Source of the DNA: an uncultured Clostridia bacterium
GTDB lineage: Bacteria > Bacillota > Clostridia > UBA1381
DNA: 64,000 bases
Assembly (NCBI GenBank): GCA_934486735.1
Contig: CAKSQL010000008.1
Coordinates: 1 to 64,000 of the forward strand
Direction of reading: 5' to 3'
Made by a program: the position numbers and the translations under genes
Shown here: positions 55,368 through 64,000 of the stretch, piece after piece
Position numbering within the stretch: position 1 is the first letter of the stretch
Layout: every line of letters begins with the position of its first letter
Notes under the pieces: model-generated
The model's input: the letters and a program-made list of their open reading frames with translations, nothing else
Databases searched by the model: none
Told to the model about the DNA's origin: nothing

Positions 55368-55808
55368 CTACATGGACTGCTCAATCCTGTCGGCAACGAG
55401 CAAAACCGCTTCCTCTATCTGCTTTGCGCACTGCCTGTAGTCCTCAATGCTGCCTCCGTACGGATCTTCAATATCATAATCAAGACCGGCATATTCACAT
55501 AACGTAAAGGTTTTGTCTGCCGCAACCTCATTGAATACCAGCTTATGTGCAGGTGTCATCGTTAAAATAAGGTCACTTTTTTCTATAAGCTCCTCATTTA
55601 TCGGCTGAGCGTGATGTCCGGTCAAGTCAACTCCGTATTCGCGCATTACAATTATCGCCTCGCTGCTTGCATTTTCGCCCTCGTTTGCAAAAAGCCCGGC
55701 AGATTCTATACGCACATCCAAATTTCTTTCCATTGCAACCTTGTTCATCAATCCTGCCGCCATAGGGCTGCGGCATGTATTTCCGGTGCATACAAATAAA
55801 ATATTCAT
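55368..55808 (-). CDS. Low-molecular-weight protein arginine phosphatase (YwlE-like)
   Basis: A 146-residue LMW phosphatase. The P-loop is CTGNTCRSP at residues 7-15, with the general acid Asp in IEDPYGGS. The Thr in C-x-G-N-T-C-R is the residue reported to favour phospho-arginine in Bacillus YwlE, whereas tyrosine phosphatases usually have Ile there. It probably reverses McsB-type arginine phosphorylation that marks proteins for ClpCP. No mcsB in the window. GAGGTGA precedes the ATG. Confidence 0.88.
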   Translation of the reverse strand: MNILFVCTGNTCRSPMAAGLMNKVAMERNLDVRIESAGLFANEGENASSEAIIVMREYGVDLTGHHAQPINEELIEKSDLILTMTPAHKLVFNEVAADKTFTLCEYAGLDYDIEDPYGGSIEDYRQCAKQIEEAVLLVADRIEQSM

Positions 55809-55820
55809 TTTGCTTTCACC

Positions 55821-56855
55821 TCAAACTCTTATTATCCTGTTCGCCGCCGACTTATAAAGACGGTTTTTCACCGCCAGTGCATAGCCGTCGTCATAGCAAA
55901 ACTGTGCAAAAACTATATCCACATTCTTTTCATCAAATTCACGCAAATAATCAAAAAGATGATTTGCATAAGCCTTGTTATCCGCTCCGGCGCAAAGCAC
56001 AACATCGGCGTCATACTTTGTATCGTCCAATGCAATTACGCCTGTGCGCTTATCTCTATTTTCCACCAAAAGCTCGGCTATCTTTTTCGATGTGCCCGGC
56101 TTATCACCCTCCACAACGAAAACCTCGGCATCGGGCGCATAATGCTTATACTTCATTCCGGGGCATTTGGGCGATTCCTTTGGTTCTACCGCCTTTAAAA
56201 TATGCTTGTCTATTTCAACATTCGGGAAAAACTTCTTTAAATCGTCATATGTCACGCCGCCCGGACGGAGTATTACAGGATGATCCCCTGTCATGTCGAC
56301 AACCGTTGATTCCACTCCCACACTGCACGAACCGCCATCTATAATCGCTTCGATTTTCCCGTCCATATCATGAATAACATGCTCGGCTTTTGTGGGACTC
56401 GGCTTTCCTGAGCTGTTTGCACTCGGCGCAGCTATCGGAACAGCCGCCGCCTTTATCAGCGCTCTTGCCACAGGGTGAGACGGGATTCTGACCGCCACCG
56501 TATCAAGCCCGGCACTGACAGCATCGGGAACAAACGGAGATTTTTTCAGAATAACTGTAATCGGTCCGGGCGAAAATGCATCAAAAAGAATTTTTGCATT
56601 TTCCGGAATCTCTCTTGCCACATCGCTCACTTCATCAAAAGATGTCACATGGACTATAAGCGGATTGTCGGCAGGTCTGCCCTTTGCTCTGAAAATATTT
56701 CTGACCGGCTCTGACGAAAAGGCATTTGCGCCGAGTCCGTAAACCGTTTCGGTCGGGAATGCGACCAGACCTCCGTCAGATATGATTTTTCCCATTTCCG
56801 ACATAATTTTTTCATCGATTTTGTCGGGATTTATTTTTACTTTTTTGGTTTCCAT
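55821..56855 (-). CDS. L-threonylcarbamoyladenylate synthase (TsaC/Sua5)
   Basis: A 344-residue Sua5-type enzyme that makes threonylcarbamoyl-AMP from Thr, bicarbonate and ATP for tRNA t6A synthesis. The N-terminal YrdC domain (about 12-210) shows FPTETVYGLGANAF, KGRPADNPLIVH and SANSSGKPSPT. The C-terminal Sua5 domain (about 235-344, GMKYKHYAPDAEVFVVEG) marks it as Sua5 rather than short TsaC. It works with tsaD in the same operon. AGAGGA precedes the ATG. Confidence 0.95.
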   Translation of the reverse strand: METKKVKINPDKIDEKIMSEMGKIISDGGLVAFPTETVYGLGANAFSSEPVRNIFRAKGRPADNPLIVHVTSFDEVSDVAREIPENAKILFDAFSPGPITVILKKSPFVPDAVSAGLDTVAVRIPSHPVARALIKAAAVPIAAPSANSSGKPSPTKAEHVIHDMDGKIEAIIDGGSCSVGVESTVVDMTGDHPVILRPGGVTYDDLKKFFPNVEIDKHILKAVEPKESPKCPGMKYKHYAPDAEVFVVEGDKPGTSKKIAELLVENRDKRTGVIALDDTKYDADVVLCAGADNKAYANHLFDYLREFDEKNVDIVFAQFCYDDGYALAVKNRLYKSAANRIIRV

Positions 56856-56870
56856 TTTTAACTGTCCTCT

Positions 56871-58313
56871 TTATTTATAGCTTTTAAGAAGATTATATTT
56901 CAAATCCCACATTTTTTGAGACATATCAACATAGTATTTATGCGGATTCTCAAAACGCTTAACTTCTTCCCAAAGACCGTCTACCTGCATTTTGCAATAT
57001 TCTTTCAAAACCTCGAGTGACGGATTGTCGTATATACATTCTCCGTTTTCGAAAATCTTCTTCAAAAGCGGACGTGCATAGTAATCGGTAACGACCTTTC
57101 TTTTCCATGTATGCTCCGGGTCGAACAGCTCGTACGGCTTTGTATCGTCAACCACTTCATCATGAAGAGTGATTATATCGGCAATTGCAGCCGAATTTTC
57201 TCTTGAATAGAGTCTGTAAACCTGCTTAAAGCCGGGGTTTGTAATCTTATCCACATTTTCGCTTATCTTTATCTTCGGAATCAGCTCACCGGCATCATTT
57301 TCCACCGCAGCAAGCTTATACACTCCGCCGAAAACAGGCTCGGATTTTGAAGTGATAAGTCTTTCTCCCACGCCAAACGAATCGATTCTCGCACCCTGGA
57401 TAAGGGTGTCTCTAATGATATATTCATCCAAAGAATTTGACGCTACGATTCCGCAGTCGTGATAGCCTGCATCATCGAGTATTTTTCTGCATTTTTTTGA
57501 AAGATATGTTATATCTCCCGAATCGATTCTGACACCCTTTGGTCTGAAGCCTGCCGGAACAACAACTTCATCAAACACCTTTATCGCATTAGGCAGTCCG
57601 GATTTCAGCACATTATAAGTGTCTATCAAAAGTGTGCAGTTATCGGGATAGGTTTTTGCATACGAGCGAAATGCATCATACTCCGAATCAAACATCTGCA
57701 CCCAGCTGTGAGCCATTGTACCGAGTGCGGGAACCTTGAAGTCCCTGTCAACACATGTACACGCCGTTCCGACGCAGCCGCCGATGAATGCCGCACGCGC
57801 ACCAAGTATGGCAGCGTGGCTGCCCTGAGCACGTCTCGAACCAAACTCCATAACCGGTCTGCCCTCGGCGGCTCTGACTATCCTATTCGCCTTTGTCGCG
57901 ATAAGGCTTTGATGATTTATCAAAAGCAAGAGCGTTGTCTCAACCAATTGCGCCTGAACGACCGGTCCGCGAACAGTTACAATCGGCTCGCCGGGGAATA
58001 TCGGGGTTCCTTCCGGAATTGCCCACACATCGCATGTGAATTTGAAATTTTTAAGATACTCCAAAAATTTCTCATCAAAAATTTTCTTTCCTCTTAAAAA
58101 TTCAATATCCTCATCGGTAAATCTAAGCTCTTTCAGATACTCAATCAGCTGCTCCACGCCTGCCATTATTGCAAATCCGCCGTTGTCCGGAATTTTTCTG
58201 AAAAACATATCAAAATATGCAATTCTGTCGCCCAAGCCATCCACAAAAAAGCCGTTTGCCATAGTGAACTCATAAAAATCGGTAAGCATTGATAAATTCA
58301 TCTTATCTTTCAT
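56871..58313 (-). CDS. pncB: Nicotinate phosphoribosyltransferase
   Basis: A 480-residue NAD-salvage enzyme converting nicotinate and PRPP (with ATP) to nicotinate mononucleotide. It starts with LTDFYEFTMANGFF. The active-site EFGSRRAQGSHAA holds the His that is phosphorylated in the ATP-coupled reaction. Phosphate-binding GVRIDSGDI and GVGERLITSKSEPVFGGVYK follow. The ATG at 58313 has AAAGGAAA upstream. It lies between the flippase and tsaC genes in the operon; no functional link is evident. Confidence 0.95.
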   Translation of the reverse strand: MKDKMNLSMLTDFYEFTMANGFFVDGLGDRIAYFDMFFRKIPDNGGFAIMAGVEQLIEYLKELRFTDEDIEFLRGKKIFDEKFLEYLKNFKFTCDVWAIPEGTPIFPGEPIVTVRGPVVQAQLVETTLLLLINHQSLIATKANRIVRAAEGRPVMEFGSRRAQGSHAAILGARAAFIGGCVGTACTCVDRDFKVPALGTMAHSWVQMFDSEYDAFRSYAKTYPDNCTLLIDTYNVLKSGLPNAIKVFDEVVVPAGFRPKGVRIDSGDITYLSKKCRKILDDAGYHDCGIVASNSLDEYIIRDTLIQGARIDSFGVGERLITSKSEPVFGGVYKLAAVENDAGELIPKIKISENVDKITNPGFKQVYRLYSRENSAAIADIITLHDEVVDDTKPYELFDPEHTWKRKVVTDYYARPLLKKIFENGECIYDNPSLEVLKEYCKMQVDGLWEEVKRFENPHKYYVDMSQKMWDLKYNLLKSYK

Positions 58314-58332
58314 TTTAATTTCCTTTCTGTTC

Positions 58333-60039
58333 TCACATTTCGTCTCTATAAAAACCCAGTCCTTGGAGTTTTTTTAATATCATACCCCCTGCCGGTAGCT
58401 GCTCGATTTCGTCTGCCGAAAGTATATTAAGCTTCAGCACCGTCAAAAGATAGACAACCGCCGCTGCCGCTATCGCCGCGAACAGCGAAATAATATTTAT
58501 ATGACACGCATACATTGCAAGCTTATACACTCCTACAGCGCATGCACCCATTACTATCGCAGCCGTAAGCGGTTTTGCAATGTATTTGCCAAAACCCAGC
58601 TTTACCGATGTCTGTTTGCAAAGCACCGTAAATCCGTACGAAAAGGATATCACCTGGCACACAATCGAGGATATCGGCGCGCCGTAAATATTAATTGACG
58701 GCTGGCGTATCAGCACGACATTCAGAATAAATTTCGCTATGCACCCCATCAAAAGTCCTGTTGCCGGCACAAATATTTTGCCGATTCCCTGCAGCGAGCC
58801 GGATATAGTCTGATTGAGCGCTATAAATATGAGCGCTATAGAACTTATCTGCAGCAAATCCGAGCCGAGCATTGCATTTGGATAGAGCAGCTTATATATA
58901 GGCTGTGCCATTACAATATATCCCACCGCGCATGGGAAGATAATAAGTATTGAAATAAGGAACGAATACGATATTTTCTCGCTCGCCTCTTTTTTGTTGC
59001 CGACAGCCAGTGCCCCCGCTATCGCCGGGACAAGCACCGTTGCAAATGCTATGTTCATCGCAATCGGCAGATTCAGAAGTGTATCGCTTTTTGAAAGTAT
59101 TCCCGAAAGCCGAACCGCTTCTTCATTTAGCTGTTTCAATGTCGGATTTATAATTTCCGCCACATTTCCATGAGCAGGTATCGCCGCTGCAAATGCAATC
59201 TCAATACCTCTTGTAATTGTCGCGGTATCCACAATTCTGTTTATTGCCGAGATAATTCCGCCGAGTGAAATCGGAATTGAAATCACCAAAATACTTTTGC
59301 ACATTTTTCCGAACGGCAGATTGACCGTCTCGCCGGTACTGTTCTGCACATGCTGCCATATTCCGCGCTTATTCTTGTTATAGAAGTATATCAAATATAT
59401 AAAGCTCAAAACCGTCGCAATTGTAGACGCAAAATTCGCACCTGCCGCAAGGCTGTATGCCTTAACCTCGGCATTAGCATATATTGAAAATCCTGCCATA
59501 ACCCACACGATTCCGACAGTGAACACGCATTTGAAAACCTGCTCCAGCACCTGCGACATGCTTGTCGCTTTCATGTTGCTCATCCCGGTGAAATATCCGC
59601 GGATAACCGCCGACATGCAGACAAATATCACCGACGGAGCGAGCGCTTTTAAGACATATTTTGCGCCGTCTGCCTCAGCCTGACCGAGAATTGTTCCCAC
59701 AATAAAATCGGCGCCGAAGAAAAGAATCGCTGCGCATACCAAGCCTATCGCAAAAAACAAAACCATCGCGGTTTTGAATATCTTGTGCGCACCTTTCCAA
59801 TCCCCAAGTGCGGCGCGCTCGGAGGTCATTTTTGAGATAGCGTTCGGAATACCAACCGAGGATATCGCCAAAAGCAGCGTATAGACCTGAAATCCGGTGT
59901 TGTAATAGCCGTTTCCGGCATCGCCAAAACCGCTTATGTTGGTTATGACCATTCTGTACACAAGTCCGAGTACTTTGACCGCAACCTGTGAAAACAAAAT
60001 AATCAAGACATTATTCATAAAAGTATTTTTCTTGCTCAT
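58333..60039 (-). CDS. SpoVB/MurJ-type polysaccharide flippase
   Basis: A 568-residue MOP/MATE-fold membrane protein with about 14 TM segments, a lipid-linked polysaccharide or peptidoglycan-precursor exporter. It opens FMNNVLIILFSQVAVKVLGL and has GYYNTGFQVYTLLLAISSVG and PNAISKMTSERAAL, the SpoVB group signature. SpoVB supports spore cortex synthesis; vegetative paralogues exist, so the exact role is open. It is first in the operon behind the promoter at 60084-60112. The ribosome-binding site is weak and distant. Confidence 0.85.
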   Translation of the reverse strand: MSKKNTFMNNVLIILFSQVAVKVLGLVYRMVITNISGFGDAGNGYYNTGFQVYTLLLAISSVGIPNAISKMTSERAALGDWKGAHKIFKTAMVLFFAIGLVCAAILFFGADFIVGTILGQAEADGAKYVLKALAPSVIFVCMSAVIRGYFTGMSNMKATSMSQVLEQVFKCVFTVGIVWVMAGFSIYANAEVKAYSLAAGANFASTIATVLSFIYLIYFYNKNKRGIWQHVQNSTGETVNLPFGKMCKSILVISIPISLGGIISAINRIVDTATITRGIEIAFAAAIPAHGNVAEIINPTLKQLNEEAVRLSGILSKSDTLLNLPIAMNIAFATVLVPAIAGALAVGNKKEASEKISYSFLISILIIFPCAVGYIVMAQPIYKLLYPNAMLGSDLLQISSIALIFIALNQTISGSLQGIGKIFVPATGLLMGCIAKFILNVVLIRQPSINIYGAPISSIVCQVISFSYGFTVLCKQTSVKLGFGKYIAKPLTAAIVMGACAVGVYKLAMYACHINIISLFAAIAAAAVVYLLTVLKLNILSADEIEQLPAGGMILKKLQGLGFYRDEM

Positions 60040-60083
60040 CTTAAGTAATCAACTTTTCCTTTCCTATCCGAATACACAACTAT

Positions 60084-60112
60084 ATTATAATCCTATTTTT
60101 TCTTATAATCAA
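60084..60112 (-). promoter_or_regulatory. Promoter of the flippase-pncB-tsaC-ywlE-rimI-tsaD operon
   Basis: Minus strand -35 TTGATT (60107-60112), 17-nt spacer, -10 TATAAT (60084-60089). The -35 box overlaps the stop codon of the GIY-YIG gene. With the terminator at 53846-53895 it bounds a six-gene unit. Confidence 0.7.
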
Positions 60113-60372
60113 GTCAAATTCGGATTTTTTTCTATAAGCTCTATCTTTTTCCTCCGCGGCAATTTTTTTATCTCCATTTCGCGTCTGAGCGCCTGAGATT
60201 TGTCCTCCAGCTCCTCAAAATATACAAGTTCTGCCGGTAATCTGCTTTTTGTGTACTTTGCGCCCTTTCCGCTGTTATGCACCTTCAGCCTTTTTTCGAC
60301 ATCGTCGGTATAACCGCAGTATAAGGATTGGTCGGAGCATTTCAGCAGATATACAAAATATTTCTTTTCCAT
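60109..60372 (-). CDS. GIY-YIG nuclease-family protein (UPF0213 type)
   Basis: An 87-residue single-domain GIY-YIG protein. YFVYLLKCSDQSLYCGYTDD holds the Y-V-Y ... Y-x-G-Y-T core, followed by the helix with Arg (VEKRLKVHNSGKGAKYTKSR) and the Glu region LEDKSQALRREMEIKKL. Members of this small family are of uncertain function; some may nick DNA. The ATG at 60372 has GGAG 6 nt upstream; the frame from 60423 is rejected. The 122-nt gap upstream holds nothing I can support. Confidence 0.88.
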   Translation of the reverse strand: MEKKYFVYLLKCSDQSLYCGYTDDVEKRLKVHNSGKGAKYTKSRLPAELVYFEELEDKSQALRREMEIKKLPRRKKIELIEKNPNLT

Positions 60373-60494
60373 AAAAATCTCCATTCCGCCGCCTGTCTGT
60401 GATATCATATGCCAAAGCCGCATTTATGCCGAAGCTTATTGTATCTCATCCAAAAAGTTATCGCCTGCAAAATATCGGAATATCCAAATTCAAA

Positions 60495-61073
60495 TCAGCC
60501 CTGACGGAGTCTTATCAGACCGAATACCGAGTAGTTGACTATATCGAAAAGCTGTGCGTCAATGTTTTCGGAAACCAGCAATACACCGGAATTTTTGATA
60601 ATCTTTTTGATTCTTGACAGCTTTATTATAATCTGGTCGGTTATGGAAGTCTGCTGCATTCCGCGCCACGCGTCTCCGTAATCGTGATTTTTTCTCAGCA
60701 TAAGCTCCTTAATCTGAGCCGCTATTTTCTTATAAAGCTCGACAATTTCATCTATGCTGACCCTGTCCGCACAGGCAGGGTCGCATAAAAGCTCATCATA
60801 TTTCGGAAATTTTTCCGAATACAAAATCCGCATAAGCATAATAACAGAATAATTAATAATTCCTATATATTCACCGTCGCGTCCTTCATTCACTTGGGCA
60901 TCATCATTATTTTGCTCAAGCACCGCAATACGCTTTGCTTTTATCCAAAGCTGGTCAACCAAGGACGCATCTCTGAAAAAAAGCCATGTCGGTCCGTAGT
61001 CCTTAAGCTTATTTTTAAAAAGCTCAAGACATTCGTCCGTTATTTCATCAAATTCCTTTTCCAAATCAGCCAT
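60495..61073 (-). CDS. DUF1599 (nucleotide-modification-associated) protein
   Basis: A 192-residue protein of the DUF1599 family, built from two copies of one module. Copy 1 (about 22-85): KLKDYGPTWLFFRDASLVDQ, then IKAKRI and GIINYSVIMLMRI. Copy 2 (about 128-190): RKNHDYGDAWRGMQQTSITDQ, then IKLSRI and DIVNYSVFGLIRL. Family members are associated by genome context with nucleotide modification or salvage, without proven activity. The ATG overlaps the malic enzyme end by 8 nt. Confidence 0.85.
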   Translation of the reverse strand: MADLEKEFDEITDECLELFKNKLKDYGPTWLFFRDASLVDQLWIKAKRIAVLEQNNDDAQVNEGRDGEYIGIINYSVIMLMRILYSEKFPKYDELLCDPACADRVSIDEIVELYKKIAAQIKELMLRKNHDYGDAWRGMQQTSITDQIIIKLSRIKKIIKNSGVLLVSENIDAQLFDIVNYSVFGLIRLRQG

Positions 61074-62241
61074 CTTTTCTTCTCCTTACCGGCTCTCCGG
61101 CTGCTGCAACCGCTTTTGCCACAGCCATTCCTACCCTTTTATCAAAAGCTCTCGGAAGTATATAATCCCTTGATAATTCATCCTCCGAGACCAAATCCGC
61201 AATCGCATGCGTTGCGGCTATTTCCATTTCCTTTGTAATATCGCTTGCGCCTATATCCAAAGCGCCGCGAAATATTCCAGGGAAAGCAAGCACATTATTT
61301 ATCTGGTTCGGGAAATCCGACCTGCCCGTTCCAACCAATGCCGCACCGGCTTTATATGCCTCCTCCGGCATAATCTCCGGTACAGGGTTTGCCATAGGAA
61401 AGACAATTGCTCCGTCATTCATTGACCGAACCATTTCCGCTGTTACAGTGTTGGGTGCGGACACTCCCATAAACACATCCGCATTTTTCATCGCGTCCGC
61501 CAAAGTTCCCGATTTTCCCGTTAAATTTGTAAGTTCGCAAAGCTCTTTTTTGTCCTCGTTCAGATTATGCATGCCCTTATGCAAAATTCCGTCTCTTGCA
61601 CACATGATTATGTCCTTTGCTCCGAGAGACAACAAATGCCTTGCAATAGCAGAGCCTGCCGACCCTGCGCCGTTTATAACTATTTTAACATTTTCTATTT
61701 TCTTTCCGACCGGTTTAAGCGCGTTCAATAGTGCCGCTGCGGCAACTATCGCCGTACCGTGCTGGTCGTCATGGAACACAGGGATATCGCACATCTTTCT
61801 TAATCTTTTTTCGATTTCAAAGCATCTCGGCGCGGCGATATCCTCAAGATTTATTCCGCCAAAACTCTTTGAAATATTATAAACTGTCTCTATTATCTCC
61901 TCGGTGTCCTGCGTACCGAGACATATTGGGAATGCATCCACATCCGCAAATTCCTTGAAAAGAACACATTTTCCCTCCATGACAGGCATGCTCGCCTCAG
62001 CGCCTATATTCCCCAGTCCCAAAACCGCCGAGCCGTCTGTGACAACCGCCACCAAATTATGCCGCCTCGTAAGCTCATAGGACTGTTCGTGATCATTCTT
62101 TATCGCCATGCACGCCCCGGCAACTCCGGGAGTATACGCAACCGAGAGCTGTTCGGCATTTTTCACCTCTGCTCTCGGCACTACCTCTATTTTTCCTTTC
62201 CATTCGCGATGCTTTCGCACCGCAAGCTCCTCTATATTCAT
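61066..62241 (-). CDS. NAD-dependent malic enzyme
   Basis: A 391-residue short-form malic enzyme (malate to pyruvate and CO2, reducing NAD(P)). YTPGVAGAC holds the catalytic Tyr, followed by VTDGSAVLGLGNIG. FHDDQHGTAIV is the metal/substrate region, and INGAGSAGSAIARHLLSLG is the dinucleotide-binding loop. NPVPEIMPEEA and LAFPGIFRGALD match the family. Coenzyme preference cannot be fixed. An AAAGGA site precedes the ATG. It overlaps the DUF1599 gene. Confidence 0.95.
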   Translation of the reverse strand: MNIEELAVRKHREWKGKIEVVPRAEVKNAEQLSVAYTPGVAGACMAIKNDHEQSYELTRRHNLVAVVTDGSAVLGLGNIGAEASMPVMEGKCVLFKEFADVDAFPICLGTQDTEEIIETVYNISKSFGGINLEDIAAPRCFEIEKRLRKMCDIPVFHDDQHGTAIVAAAALLNALKPVGKKIENVKIVINGAGSAGSAIARHLLSLGAKDIIMCARDGILHKGMHNLNEDKKELCELTNLTGKSGTLADAMKNADVFMGVSAPNTVTAEMVRSMNDGAIVFPMANPVPEIMPEEAYKAGAALVGTGRSDFPNQINNVLAFPGIFRGALDIGASDITKEMEIAATHAIADLVSEDELSRDYILPRAFDKRVGMAVAKAVAAAGEPVRRRKDG

Positions 62242-62304
62242 ATTTCGGACATCCTTTCATGATAATATAAATTTATTATGAAAGAAATTTCTCCGGAATA
62301 TGCA

Positions 62305-63024
62305 TTACAAATCAAGCTCGGAAAAAACCTTGCCTATCGGCTCGGTTATAAGCAAATCCGCTTCTTTATCCATCGGGGTCGGAGTTTTGTTTATAAGCAC
62401 AAGCTTGCTGCCCATATAATAATTCACAAGACTCGCCGCCGGATAAACCGAGAGCGACGTTCCGCCGATTATAAGCACATCGGCCGCCTGAACATACGCA
62501 AGCGCCATATCGGTTATATAGCTGTCGAGAGGTTCTTCGTACAAAACCACATCCGGCTTTATTATTCCGCCGCACTCGCAATGCGGAACAATCTCCGAAC
62601 CCATAATCGCGTCCACTCCGTACTCTTTTCCGCACTTCATGCAATAATTACGATACACGCACCCATGCAACTCCAGTACAACATTGCTGCCTGCCGCACG
62701 ATGAAGTCCGTCTATATTCTGAGTTATTATCGCTTTGAGTTTTTTCATTTTCTCGAGTTTTGCAAGCGCAATATGCGCCGCATTCGGCTTTGCGTCAAGG
62801 CAAAGCATCTTATCGCGGTAAAAGCGATAAAATTCCGACGGCTTTTTCATAAAAAACGAATGTGACAAAATCACCTCGGGCGGATAGTCGTACTTTTGAT
62901 TATAAAGTCCGTCGCGGCTTCTGAAATCCGGAATACCGCTCTCGGTTGAAACACCCGCACCGCCGAAAAATACTATGTGGTCGCTTGAATCTATAAGCTC
63001 CTTCAGCTGTGATATCTTCTCCAT
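62305..63024 (-). CDS. NAD-dependent protein deacylase (Sir2)
   Basis: A 239-residue sirtuin. The NAD-binding GAGVSTESGIPDFRS (about 22-36), catalytic ITQNIDGLH then ELHG with the active His, and the zinc site C-x2-C ... C-x-C (NYCMKCG, HCECGG) are all present. FSELDL ends the protein. It deacylates lysines at the cost of NAD, producing nicotinamide and O-acyl-ADP-ribose. GGAGGAG precedes the ATG. It lies downstream of proS by 27 nt. Confidence 0.95.
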   Translation of the reverse strand: MEKISQLKELIDSSDHIVFFGGAGVSTESGIPDFRSRDGLYNQKYDYPPEVILSHSFFMKKPSEFYRFYRDKMLCLDAKPNAAHIALAKLEKMKKLKAIITQNIDGLHRAAGSNVVLELHGCVYRNYCMKCGKEYGVDAIMGSEIVPHCECGGIIKPDVVLYEEPLDSYITDMALAYVQAADVLIIGGTSLSVYPAASLVNYYMGSKLVLINKTPTPMDKEADLLITEPIGKVFSELDL

Positions 63025-63050
63025 ACTGTCTCCTCCGATAAAGGAAAATT

Positions 63051-64000
63051 TTATTTATTCTCATTAATATACGAAATAACCGCATTTACAGCTTCATCCG
63101 CCGGCATATCGGTCGAATTTTCATCGGTACGCTTTTTAAACTCGACTATTCCCTCGCCGATACGCTTTCCGACAACAATTCTTACCGGTATTCCGATTAA
63201 GTCTGAATCTTTAAATTTCACGCCGCATCTTTCGCTTCTGTCGTCCAAAAGTACCTCTATTCCGGCATTTTGCAGCTTTTTATATATTTCCACGGCCGCC
63301 TTTACCTGCTCTTCCTGCTTTGTATTTACAGGAATTACAATTGCCTGATACGGAGCGATTGCCACCGGCAGAACCATGCCGTTGTCATCGCAGCCTTGTT
63401 CAACCGCCGCGGCGATACATCTTGTAACACCGATTCCGTAGCAGCCCATCACAACGACCTTCGGCTCGCCTGACTCATCGGTATATGTAAGTCCGAGAGC
63501 ATCGGAATACTTTGTTCCGAGCTTAAAGATATGACCCACTTCGATTCCCTGTGCGGTCTTAATCGGCTTTCCGCACTTCGGGCACTTGTCGCCGTCGGTG
63601 ATAACTCTTATATCAACTGCCTTGAACGGTGTGAAGTCACGTCCCACATTTACATTTTTGTAGTGATAGCCTGTATCGTTTGCTCCGATTATGAAGTTCT
63701 TCATTCTCATAACTTCAAGGTCGGCGTAAACTTCTATATCAAGTCCGATAGGTCCCGCAAAGCCTACCTCCGCTTTTGTAAGCTCTCTCACCATAAACGG
63801 CTCGGCAAGCTCCAAATCGTCAACACAGCCGACAATGTTTTTAAGCTTGACCTCGTTTATTTCGCGGTCGCCTCTTACCATTGCCGCAATGTACTTGTCA
63901 TCTGCTTTATATATTATCGTCTTTGCAAACGCATACGGCTCTGTTCCGAAAAATCCTACCAATTCGTCAATTGTATGCACGTTCGGAGTCTCTACCTTTT
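63051..64000 (-). CDS. proS: Prolyl-tRNA synthetase, C-terminal part (cut by window edge)
   Basis: The reading frame runs off the window at 64000; about 316 C-terminal residues are present. It opens within the INS editing domain ([15 protein letters not shown] to [16 protein letters not shown]). The class II motif 3 region ([21 protein letters not shown], broken here only by description) and the C-terminal anticodon-binding domain ([17 protein letters not shown] to VEFKKR) follow. A C-x2-C (KCPKCGKPI) pair precedes motif 3. This is the bacterial-type ProS with editing domain. An internal GTG at 63980 is not a start. Confidence 0.95.
   Translation of the reverse strand, partial: KVETPNVHTIDELVGFFGTEPYAFAKTIIYKADDKYIAAMVRGDREINEVKLKNIVGCVDDLELAEPFMVRELTKAEVGFAGPIGLDIEVYADLEVMRMKNFIIGANDTGYHYKNVNVGRDFTPFKAVDIRVITDGDKCPKCGKPIKTAQGIEVGHIFKLGTKYSDALGLTYTDESGEPKVVVMGCYGIGVTRCIAAAVEQGCDDNGMVLPVAIAPYQAIVIPVNTKQEEQVKAAVEIYKKLQNAGIEVLLDDRSERCGVKFKDSDLIGIPVRIVVGKRIGEGIVEFKKRTDENSTDMPADEAVNAVISYINENK

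Noticed and set aside
63051..64000. Truncated proS pseudogene
   Set aside because: The reading frame continues in frame to the last base of the window, so it is cut by the window edge, not broken.

Overview
The window reads as one continuous stretch of chromosome from an anaerobic, Gram-positive, plant-fibre-degrading Clostridia-type bacterium. The evidence is sporulation genes (yunB, a SpoVB-like flippase), Firmicutes-type PcrA, SigA, TmcAL and YwlE, S-layer homology (SLH) proteins, copper-amine-oxidase-like stalk domains and GH10 xylanases. A relative of the SLH-displaying gut fibre degraders such as Monoglobus is possible, but that is only a guess. Every recognisable gene except one (tmcAL, 16171-17343) lies on the minus strand. 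I see no rRNA, tRNA, CRISPR array, insertion sequence or phage gene.

Housekeeping, right part of the minus strand first: 64000-60109 holds the C-terminal part of proS, a Sir2 deacylase, an NAD-type malic enzyme, a DUF1599 protein and a GIY-YIG protein. From a good promoter at 60084-60112 runs an operon of SpoVB-like flippase, pncB, tsaC, a ywlE-like arginine phosphatase, rimI and tsaD, closed by a strong terminator at 53846-53895. A MalT-like LuxR regulator (51408-53747) follows with its own promoter.

Accessory core, 50973-21003: about 30 kb of closely packed minus-strand genes. In transcription order: two SLH surface proteins, a GldA / GldF-GldG / DUF4340 ABC module, a GH10 xylanase whose start codon overlaps the DUF4340 stop, a catalytic-domain-free binding protein, a giant 1631-residue multimodular GH10 xylanase, two more secreted binding proteins, an LplABC-type sugar ABC importer without ATPase, a YesM/YesN two-component system with its own promoter, and a GH4 glycosidase. 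The picture is of a surface xylan-capture and degradation system: SLH proteins and binding modules at the wall, extracellular GH10 enzymes releasing oligosaccharides, import by the ABC transporter, sensing by YesMN and cytoplasmic trimming by GH4. A homologous beta-sandwich module occurs five times in three of these proteins, and imperfect hairpins sit in several intercistronic gaps.

Left part, 20809-1: an SLH-glucosaminidase with its own promoter, ABC-F and dtd, convergent with tmcAL; nifS-nifU; yunB; an FMN reductase; dnaG-rpoD; a CdaR-type regulator; ftsE-ftsX with a LytM/M23 coiled-coil hydrolase; an S41 protease; pcrA; a Dabb protein; a degenerate beta-lactamase-fold protein; and a DUF4830 protein.

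Start codons were reassigned wherever a Shine-Dalgarno sequence clearly favoured an internal start. Promoter calls are matches by eye to sigma-A boxes with 17-bp spacing.
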